Of a DNA stretch of 16,734 nucleotides, positions 1 to 6,790 are shown piece by piece (the first letter of the stretch is position 1; each line of letters starts with the position of its first letter). A model generated the notes under the pieces. It worked only from the letters and a program-made list of their open reading frames with translations, was not told where the DNA came from and made no database searches. This DNA is from an uncultured bacterium. Its GTDB lineage: Bacteria > Bacillota > Clostridia > Oscillospirales > Acutalibacteraceae. The stretch lies in contig CAKXIK010000056.1 in NCBI GenBank assembly GCA_934875675.1, positions 1 through 16,734 of the forward strand. Direction: 5' to 3'. A program made the position numbers and the translations under genes.

Positions 1-134
1 TGGCTTGTGTGGGCGGTTGCATCGGAGGCGCCGGATGCCTTTCTCACAATGACCGGAATAAGGCAGATGTTGATAAATACGGAATGGAAGCACATGAAAA
101 AACCATTACCGATGCTATCAGTATTCTGAAATAA
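1..134 (+). CDS. [FeFe] hydrogenase, C-terminal fragment
   Basis: Only the last 43 codons lie in the window; the reading frame begins at base 3 and ends with TAA at 132-134. The fragment contains A-C-V-G-G-C-I-G-G-A-G-C, which resembles the last cysteine motif of the H-cluster domain of iron-only hydrogenases (family pattern M-x-C-x-x-G-C-x-x-G). In the family these cysteines hold the [4Fe-4S] part of the H-cluster, which makes or consumes H2. The short charged tail after the motif (S-H-N-D-R-N-K-A-D-V) recalls the monomeric, clostridial group of [FeFe] hydrogenases rather than the long ferredoxin-fused type; this subgroup call is from memory. A hairpin terminator follows 46 bp downstream. 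The fragment could instead belong to a hydrogenase-like sensory protein, because the catalytic centre is outside the window. Confidence 0.6.
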   Translation, partial: ACVGGCIGGAGCLSHNDRNKADVDKYGMEAHEKTITDAISILK

Positions 135-180
135 TCTGCTTCGCACCGATGGCCAAATTTCTTTAATTTGTAATGTACAA

Positions 181-214
181 AACCCGGAACCAGCAAAAAC
201 TGGTTCCGGGTTTT
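181..214. terminator. Rho-independent terminator, probably bidirectional
   Basis: Perfect 13-bp stem: AACCCGGAACCAG (181-193) pairs with CTGGTTCCGGGTT (200-212), with a 6-nt loop. A TTTT run follows on the plus strand, and the minus strand reads into TTTTG after the stem. It lies between the convergent hydrogenase gene (+) and spoVAE (-) and can serve both. Confidence 0.9.
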
Positions 215-217
215 GTG

Positions 218-577
218 TTATTTACTCTTATCGGCAGATCGTGAGATGAGTGCCGCCAGATAACCAAACGTCATCGCCGCTGTAATTCCTGCTGCAGTAG
301 CCGTGAGTCCCCCTGTCAGCACGCCCAGCAGTCCATCCTCTTTCACTGCTTTTTCAACACCCTTTGCAAGTGTATACCCGAATCCGCTGAGCGGAACGGT
401 TGCACCTGCTCCTGCAAAATTAACAATAGGCTCATAGATGCCGAGCGCTGTCAAAATCACCCCGGACACCACATATCCAACCAGAATTCGTGCCGGTGTA
501 AGCTTTGTAAAATCGATCAGCAGTTGGCCAATCAGGCAGATTGCGCCTCCTACAACAAACGCCTTCACATATTCCAT
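218..577 (-). CDS. spoVAE: Stage V sporulation protein AE (SpoVAE)
   Basis: 119-residue hydrophobic protein, a subunit of the SpoVA channel in the spore inner membrane. In the family this channel carries Ca2+-dipicolinic acid into the forespore and releases it at germination. Several membrane segments are visible (about residues 4-21, 28-46 and 82-108), and the G-A-G-A-T-V-P-L-S-G-F-G stretch is shared with SpoVAC (G-A-G-S-L-V-P-I-T-G-F), as expected for paralogues. The ATG at 575-577 is chosen because SpoVAE proteins begin near M-x-x-x-x-A-F-x-V-G-G-A-I-C and because GAAAGGA lies upstream, although with a rather long 12-nt spacer. A TTG at 617-619 would add 14 residues. It is the last gene of the spoVAC-AD-AE operon, and the terminator at 181-214 follows. 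Confidence 0.92.
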   Translation of the reverse strand: MEYVKAFVVGGAICLIGQLLIDFTKLTPARILVGYVVSGVILTALGIYEPIVNFAGAGATVPLSGFGYTLAKGVEKAVKEDGLLGVLTGGLTATAAGITAAMTFGYLAALISRSADKSK

Positions 578-626
578 ATCAATGACCATTCCTTTCGTTT
601 GGTAAGAACCATCGGACAAAATTTAA

Positions 627-1640
627 TCAGGCACGAATATTCAACAGATGTGCAATACCGGGTATTGATTCTCCCTGCTGACTGGATGTGGTAGACATCA
701 GAGCACCCGTCGCAATGAAAAGAATATTATGCAGATCTTTGTTGCGCAGCCGGTGCATGACATAAGAACACAGCACGGAACCGGCACACCCGCATCCGGA
801 GCCTCCTGCTTTCACATCCTGCTTTTCCCTGTCATAAATTAACAATCCACAATCTGCATGATTCTTGTGAATATCAATATTTTCACGCTTGAGCAGATCA
901 ATTAAAAGCTGCGAACCGGTGTAACCCAAATCGCCCGTCAGAATTAAATCATAATCCTCGGGGCGGGTAGCGGTATCCTTTAAAAAAGCGGCAATGGTTG
1001 TGCTTGCGGCAGGAGCCATCGCTGCACCCATATTATTTGCGTCCTTAATGCCCAGATCAACAATTCGTCCCACTGTGACGGCACAAATTTTCGGGCAATC
1101 CTCATCTTCCCCATGGCCCACAATTGCCGCACCTGAACCTGTGACCGTCCACTGCGAGGTTGGCGCACGAACGCCGCCGTATTCCAGCGGAAAGCGAAAC
1201 TGACGCTCAGCAGAGCAAAAATGAGAAGATGTCACCGCAGCTGCAGTGCGGGCAATTCCGCCTTCTACAAACAGAGCTGCCATTGCCAATGTTTGCGCCA
1301 TTGTTGAACATGCACCGTACTGGCCTAAAAACGGAATATTGGTACTGCGCAGACCAAAGGCCGAACCGATGCACTGATTCAACAGATCCCCCGCAAAAAC
1401 ATATTGCACATCCGCCGGGGCAAGCACTGCCTTGTCCAATGCACGGGTCAGCGCTTCGGACTGCATGCGGCTTTCTGCTTTTTCCCACGATTTTTCACAC
1501 AAGGTTGTATCCTCGTGAATGACATCAAAGTGTTCCTGCAAAGGGCCTTCCCCTTCTTTTTTTCCCACAATGGCGGCCGAGCTCAAAATCTGAGGCTGGC
1601 TTTCGCAAAGCACGGTATCTGTTCCAATGCGTTTTGCCAT
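627..1640 (-). CDS. spoVAD: Stage V sporulation protein AD (SpoVAD), DPA-binding
   Basis: 337 residues, full length for SpoVAD. The family has a thiolase-like fold and is the soluble SpoVA subunit that binds dipicolinic acid during uptake into the developing spore. The sequence shows the thiolase-like nucleophile region Y-G-A-C-S-T-M (Cys at about residue 111), a G-S-G-A-A segment, and a glycine/cysteine-rich C-terminal G-G-S-G-C-G-C-A-G-S region. The start is the ATG at 1638-1640, with a strong AAAAGGAGG 11 nt upstream. It follows spoVAC by 169 bp, an unusually long gap for this operon; the gap holds the inverted-repeat element at 1714-1809. SpoVAE starts 49 bp downstream. Confidence 0.96.
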   Translation of the reverse strand: MAKRIGTDTVLCESQPQILSSAAIVGKKEGEGPLQEHFDVIHEDTTLCEKSWEKAESRMQSEALTRALDKAVLAPADVQYVFAGDLLNQCIGSAFGLRSTNIPFLGQYGACSTMAQTLAMAALFVEGGIARTAAAVTSSHFCSAERQFRFPLEYGGVRAPTSQWTVTGSGAAIVGHGEDEDCPKICAVTVGRIVDLGIKDANNMGAAMAPAASTTIAAFLKDTATRPEDYDLILTGDLGYTGSQLLIDLLKRENIDIHKNHADCGLLIYDREKQDVKAGGSGCGCAGSVLCSYVMHRLRNKDLHNILFIATGALMSTTSSQQGESIPGIAHLLNIRA

Positions 1641-1713
1641 CTGTATTCAGTCCTCCTTTTTCTTTTTGCCGAAAGTCTATCTTTTCTTCAACACAAGACA
1701 TCCTTCGCATTGA

Positions 1714-1809
1714 TACTGATTTCGAATTAGAAACGGAATAAAACCGTGGAAAAGTTGCATTTATGCGTTTTTCCCAAGATTTGATCTGCTGTTTCAAGAG
1801 AAATCAGTA
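1714..1809 (-). repeat. Inverted-repeat element, copy 1 (between spoVAC and spoVAD)
   Basis: Read on the minus strand, the element begins directly after the spoVAC stop codon. The outer arms TACTGATTTC (1809-1800) and GAAATCAGTA (1723-1714) pair over 10 bp. An internal loop of TCTT against TAATTC follows, then a 5-bp GAAAC/GTTTC helix (1795-1791 with 1734-1730). The interior can form GGAAAA/TTTTCC and GCAT/ATGC helices. The 3' 29 bases match copy 2 at 15981-16009 in 26 positions. The outermost TA on both sides could be a target duplication. It could be a MITE-like repeat or a structured RNA in the operon mRNA. Confidence 0.75.
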
Positions 1810-2253
1810 TTAAAACAACCGAAAAATCCATACAATCAATCCATAGATTACAGAGGCAAATGTGCCGTACAAAATGACCGGCCCTGCAATGGAAAACATT
1901 TTTGCGCCGATTCCGAGAATGTGTCCCTCTGTCTTAAATTCTATTGCAGGAGAAACCATGGCATTTGCAAAACCTGTGATTGGAACCAGACTGCCTGCTC
2001 CTGCAAATTTTGCAAAATCGTCATACACATTAAATGCTGTCAAAATTGCCACCATTCCAATCAAAGTAATGGAAACCGTAGCGCGTGCCGCATTGAGGCT
2101 CATGCCCGCATTCTGATACAGATTGCACAGCAACTGCCCCAAGGTGCAGATTGCACCACCACAAACAAATGAAAGAATCATATCTTTGACAAAGCTGCTC
2201 GGCGGCGATGCTTTGTTGGTCATTTTGGAATATTCCTTTGGTGTTGGTTTCAT
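1810..2253 (-). CDS. spoVAC: Stage V sporulation protein AC (SpoVAC)
   Basis: 147 residues, normal length. SpoVAC is the inner-membrane SpoVA subunit reported to act as a mechanosensitive channel for dipicolinic acid and solutes. After a polar N-terminus of about 20 residues come hydrophobic segments at roughly 24-46, 59-77 and 118-145. The conserved G-G-A-I-C-T-L-G-Q and G-A-G-S-L-V-P-I-T-G-F-A-N-A-M motifs are visible. The start is the ATG at 2251-2253; GAAAGGA lies upstream with a 14-nt spacer, longer than ideal. It is the first gene of the spoVAC-AD-AE operon, and a forespore (sigma-G) promoter is expected from the family, but I could not identify a convincing one. It is divergent from the ABC ATPase gene. 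Confidence 0.95.
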   Translation of the reverse strand: MKPTPKEYSKMTNKASPPSSFVKDMILSFVCGGAICTLGQLLCNLYQNAGMSLNAARATVSITLIGMVAILTAFNVYDDFAKFAGAGSLVPITGFANAMVSPAIEFKTEGHILGIGAKMFSIAGPVILYGTFASVIYGLIVWIFRLF

Positions 2254-2465
2254 AATCTTTTGACCATTCCTTTCTAAAGTGAATTATGTTACAAAAACAC
2301 TTCATCCTCTGTGCTATTTTTTTCAATGAGGCTGATTTTATACAGACGATCTTTCAGAAACATTCCAATCACTTTTGCCCCAAAGAAAAAAACGTAACAT
2401 CCGGTTTTTCTTCTAAAAAAACGGATATTATAATCAGCAGAATGCAATGGAAAGGAAGAACGCGC

Positions 2466-3200
2466 ATGCCGGTTCAAACACCGCTGATCTTGCTGCAGCA
2501 TGTGTTCAAAAGCTATTATGAAGGAACAGAAAATGAAGTTCACGCATTGGATAATATCTCTTTTTGCGTCCAGGAAGGAGAATTTGTTTCCATTATCGGG
2601 CAATCAGGATCCGGAAAATCCACACTGATGAATTGTATTGGCTGTCTGGATGTTCCAACGCACGGCTCTTATCAGTTCCGCGGACAAGAAATTGAACATT
2701 GCCGTGATTCAGCATTGTCCCGAATTCGTAATCGCGAGATCGGATTCATTTTTCAGGGCTTTAATTTAATTCCCGGATTAAGCGCATTGGAAAATGTTGA
2801 AATGCCATTAATTTATCGCGGAATCAGTCGCGGGGAACGTCAACGCAGGGCAGAAGACGCTCTTTGTATGGTAGGGTTAGAGCACCGGATGGATCACCGA
2901 CCGGGGCAGCTTTCGGGCGGTCAGCAGCAGCGTGTGGCAATCGCCCGTGCAATTGCAGCGGAACCCTCTCTTTTGCTGGCGGATGAACCCACCGGGAATT
3001 TAGATTCTCATGCAGGCAGTGAAATTGTTGATCTGCTGCATGGTTTGCACCGACGCGGTAAAACAATTTTATTGATTACACACGATCAGCTTGTGGCACA
3101 AGCTGCTGAGCGCACCGTGGAAATTTGCGATGGAAAGATTGTGGACGACCATTTGACGCAGAAAAATGGTCCATTTCTTTCAAACACAACATCGCAATAA
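2466..3200 (+). CDS. ABC transporter ATP-binding protein, MacB/LolD type
   Basis: 244-residue complete ATPase subunit. Walker A is G-Q-S-G-S-G-K-S-T (45-53), the Q-loop glutamine is near 97 (F-I-F-Q-G-F-N-L-I-P), the signature is L-S-G-G-Q-Q-Q-R (149-156), Walker B L-L-L-A-D-E-P ends near 175, and the switch histidine is I-T-H-D (near 206). The pattern F-Q-x-F-N-L-I-P-x-L-S-A-L-E-N-V-E-x-P is typical of the MacB/LolD/FtsE-like group, which works with FtsX/MacB-type permeases in peptide or lipoprotein export. No permease gene lies next to it. The start is the ATG at 2466, with AAAGGAAG 7-9 nt upstream; an in-frame ATG at 2442 lacks a ribosome site. A TATAAT at 2429-2434, just after an AT-rich hairpin (2400-2426), may be its -10, but no good -35 is seen. 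Confidence 0.93.
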   Translation: MPVQTPLILLQHVFKSYYEGTENEVHALDNISFCVQEGEFVSIIGQSGSGKSTLMNCIGCLDVPTHGSYQFRGQEIEHCRDSALSRIRNREIGFIFQGFNLIPGLSALENVEMPLIYRGISRGERQRRAEDALCMVGLEHRMDHRPGQLSGGQQQRVAIARAIAAEPSLLLADEPTGNLDSHAGSEIVDLLHGLHRRGKTILLITHDQLVAQAAERTVEICDGKIVDDHLTQKNGPFLSNTTSQ

Positions 3201-3397
3201 ACAAAAAGATTTGTATGAAACCTCACAGAATCTGTTGTGTTCCATTGTTTCTTTCTGCTTTTTCAATCGATGAATCATATAAAAATATTTCATATTTTTG
3301 TTCGTTGCAACAAAACAAAATAAATGGTATAGCATTATTGCACAATAACAGTTTGTATTTTTTGAACTTGTTCAACAATTATTTTCCAGTTTTTTAA
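3201..3397. other. AT-rich intergenic stretch, no gene seen
   Basis: This is the first part of a 336-bp gap between the ABC ATPase and the HPr-like gene. It is AT-rich, has no credible ORF with a ribosome site, and holds short inverted repeats: TTTTGTT/AACAAAA around 3295-3315, and TTGTTCAACAA at 3369-3379. None is followed by a clear T-run, so I do not call a terminator for the ATPase gene. The remainder of the gap holds the promoter and leader of the HPr-like gene. Confidence 0.6.
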
Positions 3398-3426
3398 TTG
3401 ACAATCTTTTCTTCTTCTGCTATACT
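3398..3426 (+). promoter_or_regulatory. Sigma-A promoter of the HPr-like gene
   Basis: A perfect TTGACA (3398-3403), a 17-bp spacer and TATACT (3421-3426). Transcription should start near 3433, giving a ~105-nt leader. That leader can fold CTGAAAAC (3453-3460) with GTTTTCCAG (3483-3491), with one bulged base. Confidence 0.88.
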
Positions 3427-3536
3427 GATACCAGTAAAGCAAAATAGCTCTGCTGAAAACAGTTCGCAAAATTATAGCGTTTGTTTTCCAGAAGAGTACA
3501 GGCAATAAGTTTTATTTTACGAAAGGATGATTGACT

Positions 3537-3797
3537 ATGGCATCTACAATTTCACTGCATGACATTAATGTTCCCGATTTTTTGAAGGTTCTCGATCAGT
3601 GCACCGGCAATGTTTTTCTTGTCACCGATGAGGGCGACCGTTTGAACCTGAAGAGCAAGCTTTGCCAATTGGTCGGACTTACTAAGCTGATTGAAGGCGG
3701 CTCTATCGCAGAAGCTTCTGTGATTTGCGAAAACCCCGAAGATGAGACCAAATTGTTCCGTTTTAATCTTTACAGAGACACGGGCGCTGAGAAATAA
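3537..3797 (+). CDS. HPr-like small protein lacking the active-site histidine
   Basis: 86 residues, close to HPr length. Residues 13-75 can be laid onto HPr by eye: P-D-F-L-K-V-L for helix 1, N-V-F-L-V-T for a strand, then L-N-L-K-S-K-L-C-Q-L-V-G-L (36-48) matching the V-N-L-K-S-I-M-G-x-x-S-L region around regulatory Ser46, and P-E-D-E-T-K-L-F-R-F matching the A-D-E-x-x-A-L region. In HPr, His15 precedes A-R-P; here the equivalent stretch is I-N-V-P-D, so phosphotransfer from enzyme I is unlikely. The start is the ATG at 3537, with GAAAGGA 9 nt upstream; a TTG at 3531 is less well placed. It is monocistronic, with its own promoter and a terminator at 3951-3987. The fold is inferred and the function unknown; a regulatory role is possible. 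Confidence 0.8.
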   Translation: MASTISLHDINVPDFLKVLDQCTGNVFLVTDEGDRLNLKSKLCQLVGLTKLIEGGSIAEASVICENPEDETKLFRFNLYRDTGAEK

Positions 3798-3861
3798 TCT
3801 TTGGCTTCTTCTTCACCGTTCATTGCCTGCGCTCCCTATCATAAAATTAAAACCGTTTTTA

Positions 3862-3930
3862 TTACCGATTTCTTTTAAAGCAGCAGATACAATCCCTTTG
3901 CAAAACCGTTTCTATTTTAGAATTCGTGTA
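3862..3930 (+). repeat. Inverted-repeat element, copy 3 (degenerate, internally deleted)
   Basis: Starts TA-CCGATTTC-TTTT-AAAGC (3862-3881), close to copy 1 (TA-CTGATTTC-TCTT-GAAAC), and continues with the same AGCAGAT and a G-C-A-A-A-A-C-C-G stretch as in copies 1 and 2. The right arm GTTTC (3908-3912) plus GAATTCG (3920-3926) pairs with the left arm with one T/T and one A/C mismatch. The centre is about 30 nt shorter than in copy 1. It lies downstream of the HPr-like gene, not in front of a start codon. Confidence 0.5.
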
Positions 3931-3950
3931 AAACGGAATATATCATACAA

Positions 3951-3987
3951 AAAAGTCTGATCGGTTATTTAAACCGATCAGACTTTT
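3951..3987. terminator. Bidirectional Rho-independent terminator
   Basis: AAAAGTCTGATCGGTT (3951-3966) pairs perfectly with AACCGATCAGACTTTT (3972-3987) around an ATTTA loop, with T-runs on both strands. It ends the HPr-like transcript and backs up nrdR termination from the other side. Confidence 0.93.
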
Positions 3988-4042
3988 TTCAGCTATTTCC
4001 CAAATGCCACTTAAACAAGCAGCGTGTTCTTGTGTATGCATC

Positions 4043-4074
4043 AAAAATGCCTACAACCGCAACCGCTGTAGGCA
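4043..4074 (-). terminator. Terminator downstream of nrdR
   Basis: On the minus strand TGCCTACA and TGTAGGCA (4074-4067 with 4055-4048) form an 8-bp stem with an 11-nt loop, followed by TTTTT (4047-4043). It lies 14 bp past the nrdR stop codon. Confidence 0.85.
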
Positions 4075-4088
4075 CTTGATTTCTATTT

Positions 4089-4544
4089 TCAGCGATCTTT
4101 GAGCAGCTTATTGAGCTCGTCCATGAATGTGTTAATATCACGGAATTGACGGTAGACAGATGCAAAGCGAACATATGCCACCTCGTCCACATTCTTCAGC
4201 TTTTCCATTGCGTATTCACCAATCTTGGTGGAAGATACCTCGCGTTCCAGGGAATTTTGCAGCTGCGATTCAATTTCATCCACCATGCGTTCCACCTGCT
4301 CCAGCGTGACGGGACGCTTTTCACACGCACGCAGCAAGCCGCGCATCAATTTTCCACGGTCAAATGCCTCTCGCGAACGATCCTTTTTAACAACGATCAA
4401 CGGCACATTCTCTATCACTTCATAGGTTGTGAAGCGTTTGCCGCATTTTAAGCATTCGCGGCGGCGGCGAATTCGTTCCCCCTCATCTGTTGGGCGGGAA
4501 TCGATCACCTTACTTTCTTCATAGCCGCAGTAAGGACATCTCAT
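4089..4544 (-). CDS. nrdR: Transcriptional repressor NrdR
   Basis: 151 residues, the usual NrdR length. NrdR represses ribonucleotide reductase genes by sensing ATP/dATP. The N-terminal zinc ribbon has Cys3, Cys6, Cys31 and Cys34 (M-R-C-P-Y-C; E-C-L-K-C-G-K-R-F-T-T-Y-E), with the characteristic D-S-R and R-I-R-R-R-R-E-C between. An ATP-cone domain follows (about 49-139: V-V-K-K-D-R-S-R-E-A-F-D-R-G-K-L onward), ending V-A-Y-V-R-F-A-S-V-Y-R-Q-F. The start is the ATG at 4542-4544, with AAAGGAAGG 7 nt upstream. It follows the isomerase-like gene by 53 bp on the same strand and is probably cotranscribed with it. No ribonucleotide reductase gene or obvious NrdR-box pair was seen in the window. Confidence 0.97.
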   Translation of the reverse strand: MRCPYCGYEESKVIDSRPTDEGERIRRRRECLKCGKRFTTYEVIENVPLIVVKKDRSREAFDRGKLMRGLLRACEKRPVTLEQVERMVDEIESQLQNSLEREVSSTKIGEYAMEKLKNVDEVAYVRFASVYRQFRDINTFMDELNKLLKDR

Positions 4545-4597
4545 GGTGAAACCTTCCTTTCATAACATCCGGAAACCCCGGTTTTTTGACAGATTTT

Positions 4598-5395
4598 CTA
4601 ATATGATTCTTCAACTTTCTGCTGTAACATCCGGTCTAAAAATTTTTTTGCATCCCAAAGATTCTCCGGACGATCAAAACTGTCACGATACACCTCAATC
4701 ACTGCAGTTCCATGAAATTCCTGCACATTCAATTGATCAAAAAATGCCGCATAATCCATAATACCTTCTCCCGGCAGCAAACAGGTGTTCTGCAGGGAAA
4801 AATCATTGAGATGCAGGTGGCGCAGTCCGGTGCCCATCGCACGACACATCTCCACCGGATTTTCTCCTGCCATAACCGCCTGTTTAATATCAAGTACAAA
4901 AGCCGCATCCTCACCAAGAAACTCCTTCATCCGGGAAATAACTGCGGAAGATGCACTGCGCCGGCTTCGCACATTTTCCTGCGCAAGCGTTATACCAAAT
5001 CGTTTTGCCTCTTGTGCAAGCATTGCGAACCGTTCAAAGCTTTGTGATTCCGAAAGCACCTGCGCCTTATCACCATGCAATACAAGCAAGGGAGCGGAAA
5101 TCATTGCTGCGGCTTCAAAATACGCTTTATACAGATCAACGGAATCCGCAAACCGACGCTCATAGTTTGAAAAAAAGAGGGTTGATTCAATGCCGGATGA
5201 ATAGGGATGCAGCGAAACTGCCTTCGCATCAAAAGAGTCCAATTGATTTTGAATCTGCTGCAAATAATCACGCCGCAGTTCACTTGCGCTGTTAAAAAAG
5301 AATTCAAACTGACGAAATCCCTGACGCAGCAGCTGTGAGAGAGACTGTTCCGTTTGTTGAGGATAAAGGCAAGCGGTAGAAATTCCGATCTGCAT
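4598..5395 (-). CDS. Sugar phosphate isomerase/epimerase-like TIM-barrel protein
   Basis: 266 residues from the ATG at 5393-5395, chosen because GGAG lies 8 nt upstream and the first beta strand M-Q-I-G-I-S-T follows directly; a longer in-frame extension to 5518 overlaps the promoter region. It matches the xylose isomerase-like TIM-barrel (AP_endonuc_2) superfamily: L-H-P-Y (strand 3), V-L-H-G-D (strand 4), A-Q-E-N (metal-ligand Glu), F-V-L-D-I-K-Q-A (Asp/metal region), H-L-H-L-N-D, P-G-E-G-x-M-D-Y, and A-V-I-E-V-Y near the end (last metal-ligand Glu). Such proteins isomerise or epimerise sugars, and a few are AP endonucleases. The substrate cannot be read from the sequence. It is probably the first gene of an operon with nrdR. 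Confidence 0.85.
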   Translation of the reverse strand: MQIGISTACLYPQQTEQSLSQLLRQGFRQFEFFFNSASELRRDYLQQIQNQLDSFDAKAVSLHPYSSGIESTLFFSNYERRFADSVDLYKAYFEAAAMISAPLLVLHGDKAQVLSESQSFERFAMLAQEAKRFGITLAQENVRSRRSASSAVISRMKEFLGEDAAFVLDIKQAVMAGENPVEMCRAMGTGLRHLHLNDFSLQNTCLLPGEGIMDYAAFFDQLNVQEFHGTAVIEVYRDSFDRPENLWDAKKFLDRMLQQKVEESY

Positions 5396-5489
5396 TTTCT
5401 GTTCTCCATCGTGATTGCGTTCGCACCACAATCCCATGTTTTTAACGTTGCATGCACAAACAAGAGAAATTAGTAGTCGTATTACGTTT

Positions 5490-5518
5490 AGTATACAGGA
5501 AAAAAAGGTAAGATGCAA
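5490..5518 (-). promoter_or_regulatory. Candidate promoter of the isomerase-like gene and nrdR
   Basis: On the minus strand TTGCAT (5518-5513), a 17-bp spacer and TATACT (5495-5490). The -10 is good and the -35 matches only TTG. It would give a leader of about 90 nt before the ATG at 5395. Confidence 0.55.
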
Positions 5519-5533
5519 TTATTTTATTGAAAG

Positions 5534-5576
5534 AAATCCCGTTGAACAGGGATTGAACCTCTGCGCAACGGGATTT
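5534..5576 (-). terminator. Terminator downstream of upp
   Basis: AAATCCCGTTG (5576-5566 on the minus strand) pairs with CAACGGGATTT (5544-5534) over 11 bp, with a 21-nt loop and a following TTCTTTC stretch. It lies 15 bp past the upp stop codon and ends the tsaE-tsaB-rpiB-upp run. Confidence 0.75.
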
Positions 5577-5591
5577 TGCGTTGTGATTAGA

Positions 5592-6227
5592 TTAATGTGT
5601 GCCGTAGATGCGGTCTCCGGCATCGCCGAGACCCGGGACGATATAGCCGTTTTCATTCAGCTTCTCATCAATTGCCGCCGTGTAAATCGGCACATCCGGA
5701 TGCTGCTTGCAAACGCGTTCCAGACCAACCGGTGCAGAAACGATACACACAAAGGTGATACTCTTCGGATTGCTGCGCTTTACGGCACTGATTGCGTCAC
5801 AAGCGGAACCACCCGTGGCAAGCATTGGATCCAGAATAAATACATCGCGCTCGGAAATATCCTCCGGCAGCTTTTTGTAGTATTCCACCGGCTCCAGCGT
5901 CTTTTCATTGCGATACATGCCGATATGCCCCACCTTTGCCACCGGAGTGAGCGAAAGTGCACCGTCCAGCATGCCCATGCCTGCACGCAGGATCGGCACA
6001 TAGGCAAGCTTTTTGCCAGCGATCATTGGCGCCATCATCTTGCAGATCGGCGTTTCGATTTCAACTTCCTCAACCGGAAGATCGCGCATGGCTTCATAAC
6101 AGAGAAAAGTTGCAATTTCTGTCACAAGCGTTCTAAAATCGCGCGTACCTGTGTCCTTTTCGCGCATCAGCGAAAGCTTGTGCTGAACCAATGCATGCTT
6201 AACCAGCGTTACCTGTCCGTTTTCCAT
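5592..6227 (-). CDS. upp: Uracil phosphoribosyltransferase
   Basis: Makes UMP from uracil and PRPP in pyrimidine salvage. 211 residues from the ATG at 6225-6227, close to the ~209 of family members; this start has AAGGATGG upstream at good spacing and aligns with the family N-terminus just before L-V-Q-H-K-L. Upstream in-frame ATGs at 6237 and 6246 lack usable ribosome sites. Visible motifs are T-G-T-R-D-F-R (27-33), V-P-I-L-R-A-G-M-G-M-L-D (78-89), the PRPP loop L-D-P-M-L-A-T-G-G-S-A (132-142), and the C-terminal uracil site G-Y-I-V-P-G-L-G-D-A-G-D-R (194-206). It is the last gene of the run after rpiB (65-bp gap). Confidence 0.97.
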   Translation of the reverse strand: MENGQVTLVKHALVQHKLSLMREKDTGTRDFRTLVTEIATFLCYEAMRDLPVEEVEIETPICKMMAPMIAGKKLAYVPILRAGMGMLDGALSLTPVAKVGHIGMYRNEKTLEPVEYYKKLPEDISERDVFILDPMLATGGSACDAISAVKRSNPKSITFVCIVSAPVGLERVCKQHPDVPIYTAAIDEKLNENGYIVPGLGDAGDRIYGTH

Positions 6228-6292
6228 GGTGATTACCATCCTTTTCATTTTAATTTATCCATTCTATTTGGCGCCGCCAAAATAAGTTCTGC

Positions 6293-6736
6293 TCAAAGCT
6301 TGCCCTCTTCAATGTCGGCAATCATGCTAACACGGCGGCTGTGACGTTCTCCTTCAAACGGAGTATCCAGATAGATCCCAACTAATTCACGGGCCTTTTC
6401 CGGCGAAACCACACGCCCGCCCAGGCAGAAAATATTGGCATCATTATGCCGGCGGCAAAATTCTGCAGAGAATGCATCGGAACAAACCGCCGCACGGATG
6501 CCTTTCACTTTGTTTGCAGCAATCGAAATGCCCATCCCTGTGCCGCAAAACAGCAATCCACGCTCATACTTGCCACCCGCTACTGCACGTCCCACTTTGG
6601 ATGCAATAACAGGATAATCCACCGAATCCTCACTAAAAGTGCCAAAATCCTGATATTCGATTTTGCGCTCTTCCAGATATTTTTTAATTTCTTCCTTCAG
6701 GAGATATCCTCCGTGGTCTGCACCGATTGCTATCAT
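6293..6736 (-). CDS. rpiB: Ribose 5-phosphate isomerase B
   Basis: 147 residues, full length for RpiB/LacAB proteins. RpiB interconverts ribose 5-phosphate and ribulose 5-phosphate in the non-oxidative pentose phosphate path and so feeds PRPP synthesis, which fits the neighbouring upp. Visible features are the N-terminal I-G-A-D-H-G-G (4-10), catalytic Cys64 in L-L-F-C-G-T-G-M-G-I-S, the substrate-base His97 in R-R-H-N-D-A-N, and C-L-G-G-R (104-108). The ATG at 6734-6736 has AAAGGATG about 9 nt upstream. It follows tsaB by 54 bp on the same strand. Some relatives act on allose or galactose 6-phosphate; the residues seen fit plain RpiB. Confidence 0.96.
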   Translation of the reverse strand: MIAIGADHGGYLLKEEIKKYLEERKIEYQDFGTFSEDSVDYPVIASKVGRAVAGGKYERGLLFCGTGMGISIAANKVKGIRAAVCSDAFSAEFCRRHNDANIFCLGGRVVSPEKARELVGIYLDTPFEGERHSRRVSMIADIEEGKL

Positions 6737-6790
6737 TCCTTGTGAACATCCTTTCCTGTTTCCGTTTTCCGGGACGGCACACCGGATGAT

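Noticed and set aside
1525..1797. 90-codon minus-strand ORF between spoVAC and spoVAD.
   Set aside because: It runs through the repeat element into spoVAD in another frame and has no ribosome site; treated as non-coding.
2254..2340. Forespore sigma-G promoter for spoVAC (CATAATT with GGATG upstream on the minus strand).
   Set aside because: The spacing is 14 bp instead of about 17-18 and the -10 is imperfect, so no promoter is called.
3165..3176. Short hairpin at the end of the ABC ATPase gene as a terminator.
   Set aside because: It lies inside the coding region, the stem is 5 bp and the T-run is broken.
3207..3270. Very weak resemblance to the repeat (GATTTGTATGAAAC ... GTTTC ... CAATC).
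   Set aside because: Too many mismatches, and the right arm does not pair well.
3364..3373. GAAC-TT-GTTC, like a LexA/DinR box.
   Set aside because: The Gram-positive box needs four bases between the half-sites; here there are two.
5461..5475. Half-copy of the repeat element: the minus strand reads TACTAATTTCTCTTG, 14 of 15 like copy 1.
   Set aside because: No matching right arm or GAAAC segment follows, so it may be a relic or chance; not called as a copy.
5415..6344. 309-codon plus-strand ORF covering upp.
   Set aside because: It lies antisense to the well-supported upp gene, has no ribosome site and shows no recognisable protein motifs.
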